DNA from: Bacteroidales bacterium
GTDB taxonomy: Bacteria > Bacteroidota > Bacteroidia > Bacteroidales > UBA7960
Assembly: GCA_007132865.1 (NCBI GenBank)
Contig: SLNU01000141.1
Coordinates: 1 to 7,643 of the forward strand
DNA length: 7,643 nucleotides
Reading direction: 5' to 3'
Shown: positions 6,091 to 7,643 of the stretch, in pieces
How positions within the stretch are numbered: the stretch's first letter is position 1
How the letters are laid out: each line of letters begins with the position of its first letter
Notes under the pieces: model-generated
The model's input: the letters and a program-made list of their open reading frames with translations, nothing else
The model's database searches: none
Told to the model about the DNA's origin: nothing
Translations under genes and position numbers: made by a program

Positions 6091-6879
6091 ATGTTGAAAA
6101 ACTGGAAATTGGGCTTGCTTTTTATGTTTCTCAGCGGACTGGTGCTGCTGTTCATTGTCGCACCGTTGGCAGGGCTTTTCCTGAAGACCACCGGCGGGCA
6201 GTATGCTGAAGCATTGTCTGATCCGGAAGTGGGACGCAGCATCCGCCTGACCCTTTTCAGCTCGTTTTTGGGCACGGTCGTATTCGGACTTGCAGCCATT
6301 CCGCTGGCCTATATTCTGGCCCGGAAGGATTTTTTTCTGAAGGGGCTGGTAAACGGTTTGGTCGACCTGCCCGTGGTCATTCCGCACTCAGCTGCCGGGA
6401 TCGCGATACTGGGTGTCGTCAGCCGGGGCACTTTGATCGGCAGGGCAGGGGAGGCTGCCGGAATCTCTTTTGTCGGTGGCACAGCAGGGATCGTGCTGGC
6501 CATGGCATTCGTCAGCATCCCATTTCTTATTAATGCGGCCCGGGACGGATTTGCCGCAGTGCCGGAAAAACTGGAAAAGGCTGCCCTGAACCTGGGCGCC
6601 TCCCCATGGAGGGTGTTCTTTACGATCTCCCTTCCCATGGCCAGGCGATCGGTTCTGACCGGGCTGACCATGATGTGGGCCAGGGGACTGAGTGAATTCG
6701 GGGCAGTGGTGATTATTGCCTACCATCCCATGGTGACACCGGTATTGATCTGGGAACGGTTTGCCTCATTCGGACTGGCCTATGCGCGTCCGGTGGCGGC
6801 CATATTCGTGCTGGTGTGCCTGCTTGTTTTCATAGGCATGCGCCTGCTGTCACAAAAAAGCCTGCATGTTAGAAATTAA
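6091..6879 (+). CDS. modB: Molybdate/tungstate ABC transporter permease
   Basis: Inner-membrane permease of a type I ABC importer for molybdate or tungstate (ModB/WtpB family). The 262-residue protein shows hydrophobic spans near residues 7-30, 52-77, 86-110, 128-149, 187-210 and 233-253. The cytoplasmic coupling (EAA) loop lies at about 162-184, with EKAALNLGASPWR (162-174) and ISLPMA (179-184). WARGLSEFGAVVIIAYHP (196-213), which follows it, is typical of oxyanion permeases of this group. The start is well fixed: an in-frame stop sits two codons upstream and the first span begins at residue 7. There is no Shine-Dalgarno sequence. The gene is divergent from the cofactor operon and overlaps the ATPase gene by 14 bases. 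The metal specificity (molybdate or tungstate) is not determined by anything I can see, and the binding protein gene is not in the window. Confidence 0.92.
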   Translation: MLKNWKLGLLFMFLSGLVLLFIVAPLAGLFLKTTGGQYAEALSDPEVGRSIRLTLFSSFLGTVVFGLAAIPLAYILARKDFFLKGLVNGLVDLPVVIPHSAAGIAILGVVSRGTLIGRAGEAAGISFVGGTAGIVLAMAFVSIPFLINAARDGFAAVPEKLEKAALNLGASPWRVFFTISLPMARRSVLTGLTMMWARGLSEFGAVVIIAYHPMVTPVLIWERFASFGLAYARPVAAIFVLVCLLVFIGMRLLSQKSLHVRN

Positions 6880-7643
6880 GAACATACACGTTTCGTTTCC
6901 GGGTTTCTCGCTGGAGGATATTTCTCTCGGACTGAAAAAGGGAGAATACCTGGTTTTGCTTGGCGTGTCGGGCGCGGGGAAAACGGTGCTGCTGGAGGTG
7001 CTGGCCGGACTGGTAAAACCGGTATCCGGACAGGTTTTGCTGAACGAAAAGGACATTACCCGCCAAAGGATACAGGAGCGGGGAATCGGATTGGTGTACC
7101 AGGACCTGAGCCTGTTTCCCCATATGTCGGTTGCGGAGAACATTGCCTATCCGCTGAAGAACCGGATCCATGGCCGTGACCGGATCAAAGAGGAGGTGCT
7201 TTCCCTTGCCGTGCAAACCGGAATCCCACACTTGCTGGACCGTTACCCGGGCACCCTTTCCGGAGGTGAAGCCCAGCGGGTGGCCCTGGCACGCACCCTT
7301 GCTTCAAATCCCGAAGTGCTGTTGCTTGACGAGCCCCTGGCCAATCTGGACGTGAAGCTAAAGACTGAGCTAAGGAGCCTGCTGCGCCGCATACACAAAT
7401 CCGGCAAAACCATGATCCACGTGACCCATGACTTCATGGAGGCTGCCACGCTGGCGACACGGGTGGCAGTAGTCGAAAAGGGGAGGTTGGTGCAATACGG
7501 TAACCCGGAAGAGGTATTCCGTCACCCGGCCACCGAATTTGTTGCCAGGTTCAGTGGCGTGAAAAACCTGTTTTCCTGCACACTTGCAGATGGACCGGCA
7601 ATTGCAGACGGAAGCAATCAGTCTGTTTCGCCGGCTGATGGCA
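6866..7643 (+). CDS. modC: Molybdate/tungstate ABC transporter ATP-binding protein (3' end outside window)
   Basis: Cytoplasmic ATPase partner of the permease; the reading frame is open to the window edge, giving 259 codons of a family usually near 350 residues. The ABC landmarks are complete: Walker A GVSGAGKT (33-40), Q-loop Gln79 in VYQDLSLFPHM (77-87), signature LSGGEAQRVALAR (131-143), Walker B VLLLDEP (151-157), D-loop LANLD (158-162) and H-loop His188 in VTHD (186-189). The sequence from about 227 (RFSGVKNLF) enters the C-terminal region, where ModC/WtpC proteins carry a regulatory TOBE domain, but that part is cut off. ATG 6866 lies 14 bases inside the permease gene, indicating translational coupling. 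The ATPase family is certain; the molybdate or tungstate substrate rests on the permease and the cofactor operon beside it. Confidence 0.9.
   Translation, partial: MLEIKNIHVSFPGFSLEDISLGLKKGEYLVLLGVSGAGKTVLLEVLAGLVKPVSGQVLLNEKDITRQRIQERGIGLVYQDLSLFPHMSVAENIAYPLKNRIHGRDRIKEEVLSLAVQTGIPHLLDRYPGTLSGGEAQRVALARTLASNPEVLLLDEPLANLDVKLKTELRSLLRRIHKSGKTMIHVTHDFMEAATLATRVAVVEKGRLVQYGNPEEVFRHPATEFVARFSGVKNLFSCTLADGPAIADGSNQSVSPADG

Noticed and set aside
5562..6209. An open frame of 215 codons on the + strand across the divergent region and array.
   Set aside because: It is antisense to the ThiF-like gene, reads low-complexity Arg/Pro through the array and runs out of frame into the permease gene.

Overview
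The window looks like a stretch of a Bacteroidetes (probably Bacteroidales-like) chromosome of moderately high GC. The support is a promoter of the Bacteroidetes type (TTTG ... TAnnTTTG) ahead of the transporter genes, the lack of Shine-Dalgarno sequences at most starts, and the general look of the proteins. The taxonomic call is inference; no rRNA or other marker gene is present.

Layout. (1) 28-1698, + strand: fhs, formate-tetrahydrofolate ligase, followed by a strong intrinsic terminator (1732-1774). (2) 1800-5897, - strand: a tightly packed five-gene molybdopterin cofactor operon, in transcription order a ThiF/MoeB-like adenylyltransferase, moeA, a compact moaA, moaC and a MOSC-MogA fusion. 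Gaps are 3, -17, 40 and 13 bases. (3) 5898-6090: a divergent promoter region followed by an unusual GC-rich tandem array in the transporter leader. (4) 6091-7643, + strand: a molybdate/tungstate-type ABC permease (modB/wtpB) overlapping by 14 bases its ATPase (modC/wtpC), which runs off the window.

How the genes fit together: the ABC system imports the oxyanion. MoaA and MoaC convert GTP to cyclic pyranopterin monophosphate. The ThiF-like protein presumably activates a MoaD-type sulfur carrier. The MogA domain adenylylates molybdopterin and MoeA inserts the metal. The MOSC domain may handle sulfur or the finished cofactor. MoaD, MoaE, the periplasmic binding protein and any client enzyme are not in the window. 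The neighbouring fhs makes a formate-related client (a Mo/W formate dehydrogenase) or an aldehyde:ferredoxin oxidoreductase plausible, but neither is seen.

I see no wholly new system. The points most worth a second look are the 98-base array of GGG-N6-CCC units between promoter and permease start, a 27-base tandem duplication of the very end of the MOSC-MogA gene including its stop codon, a MoaA about 50 residues shorter than usual, and a ThiF-like protein with no zinc-binding cysteines.
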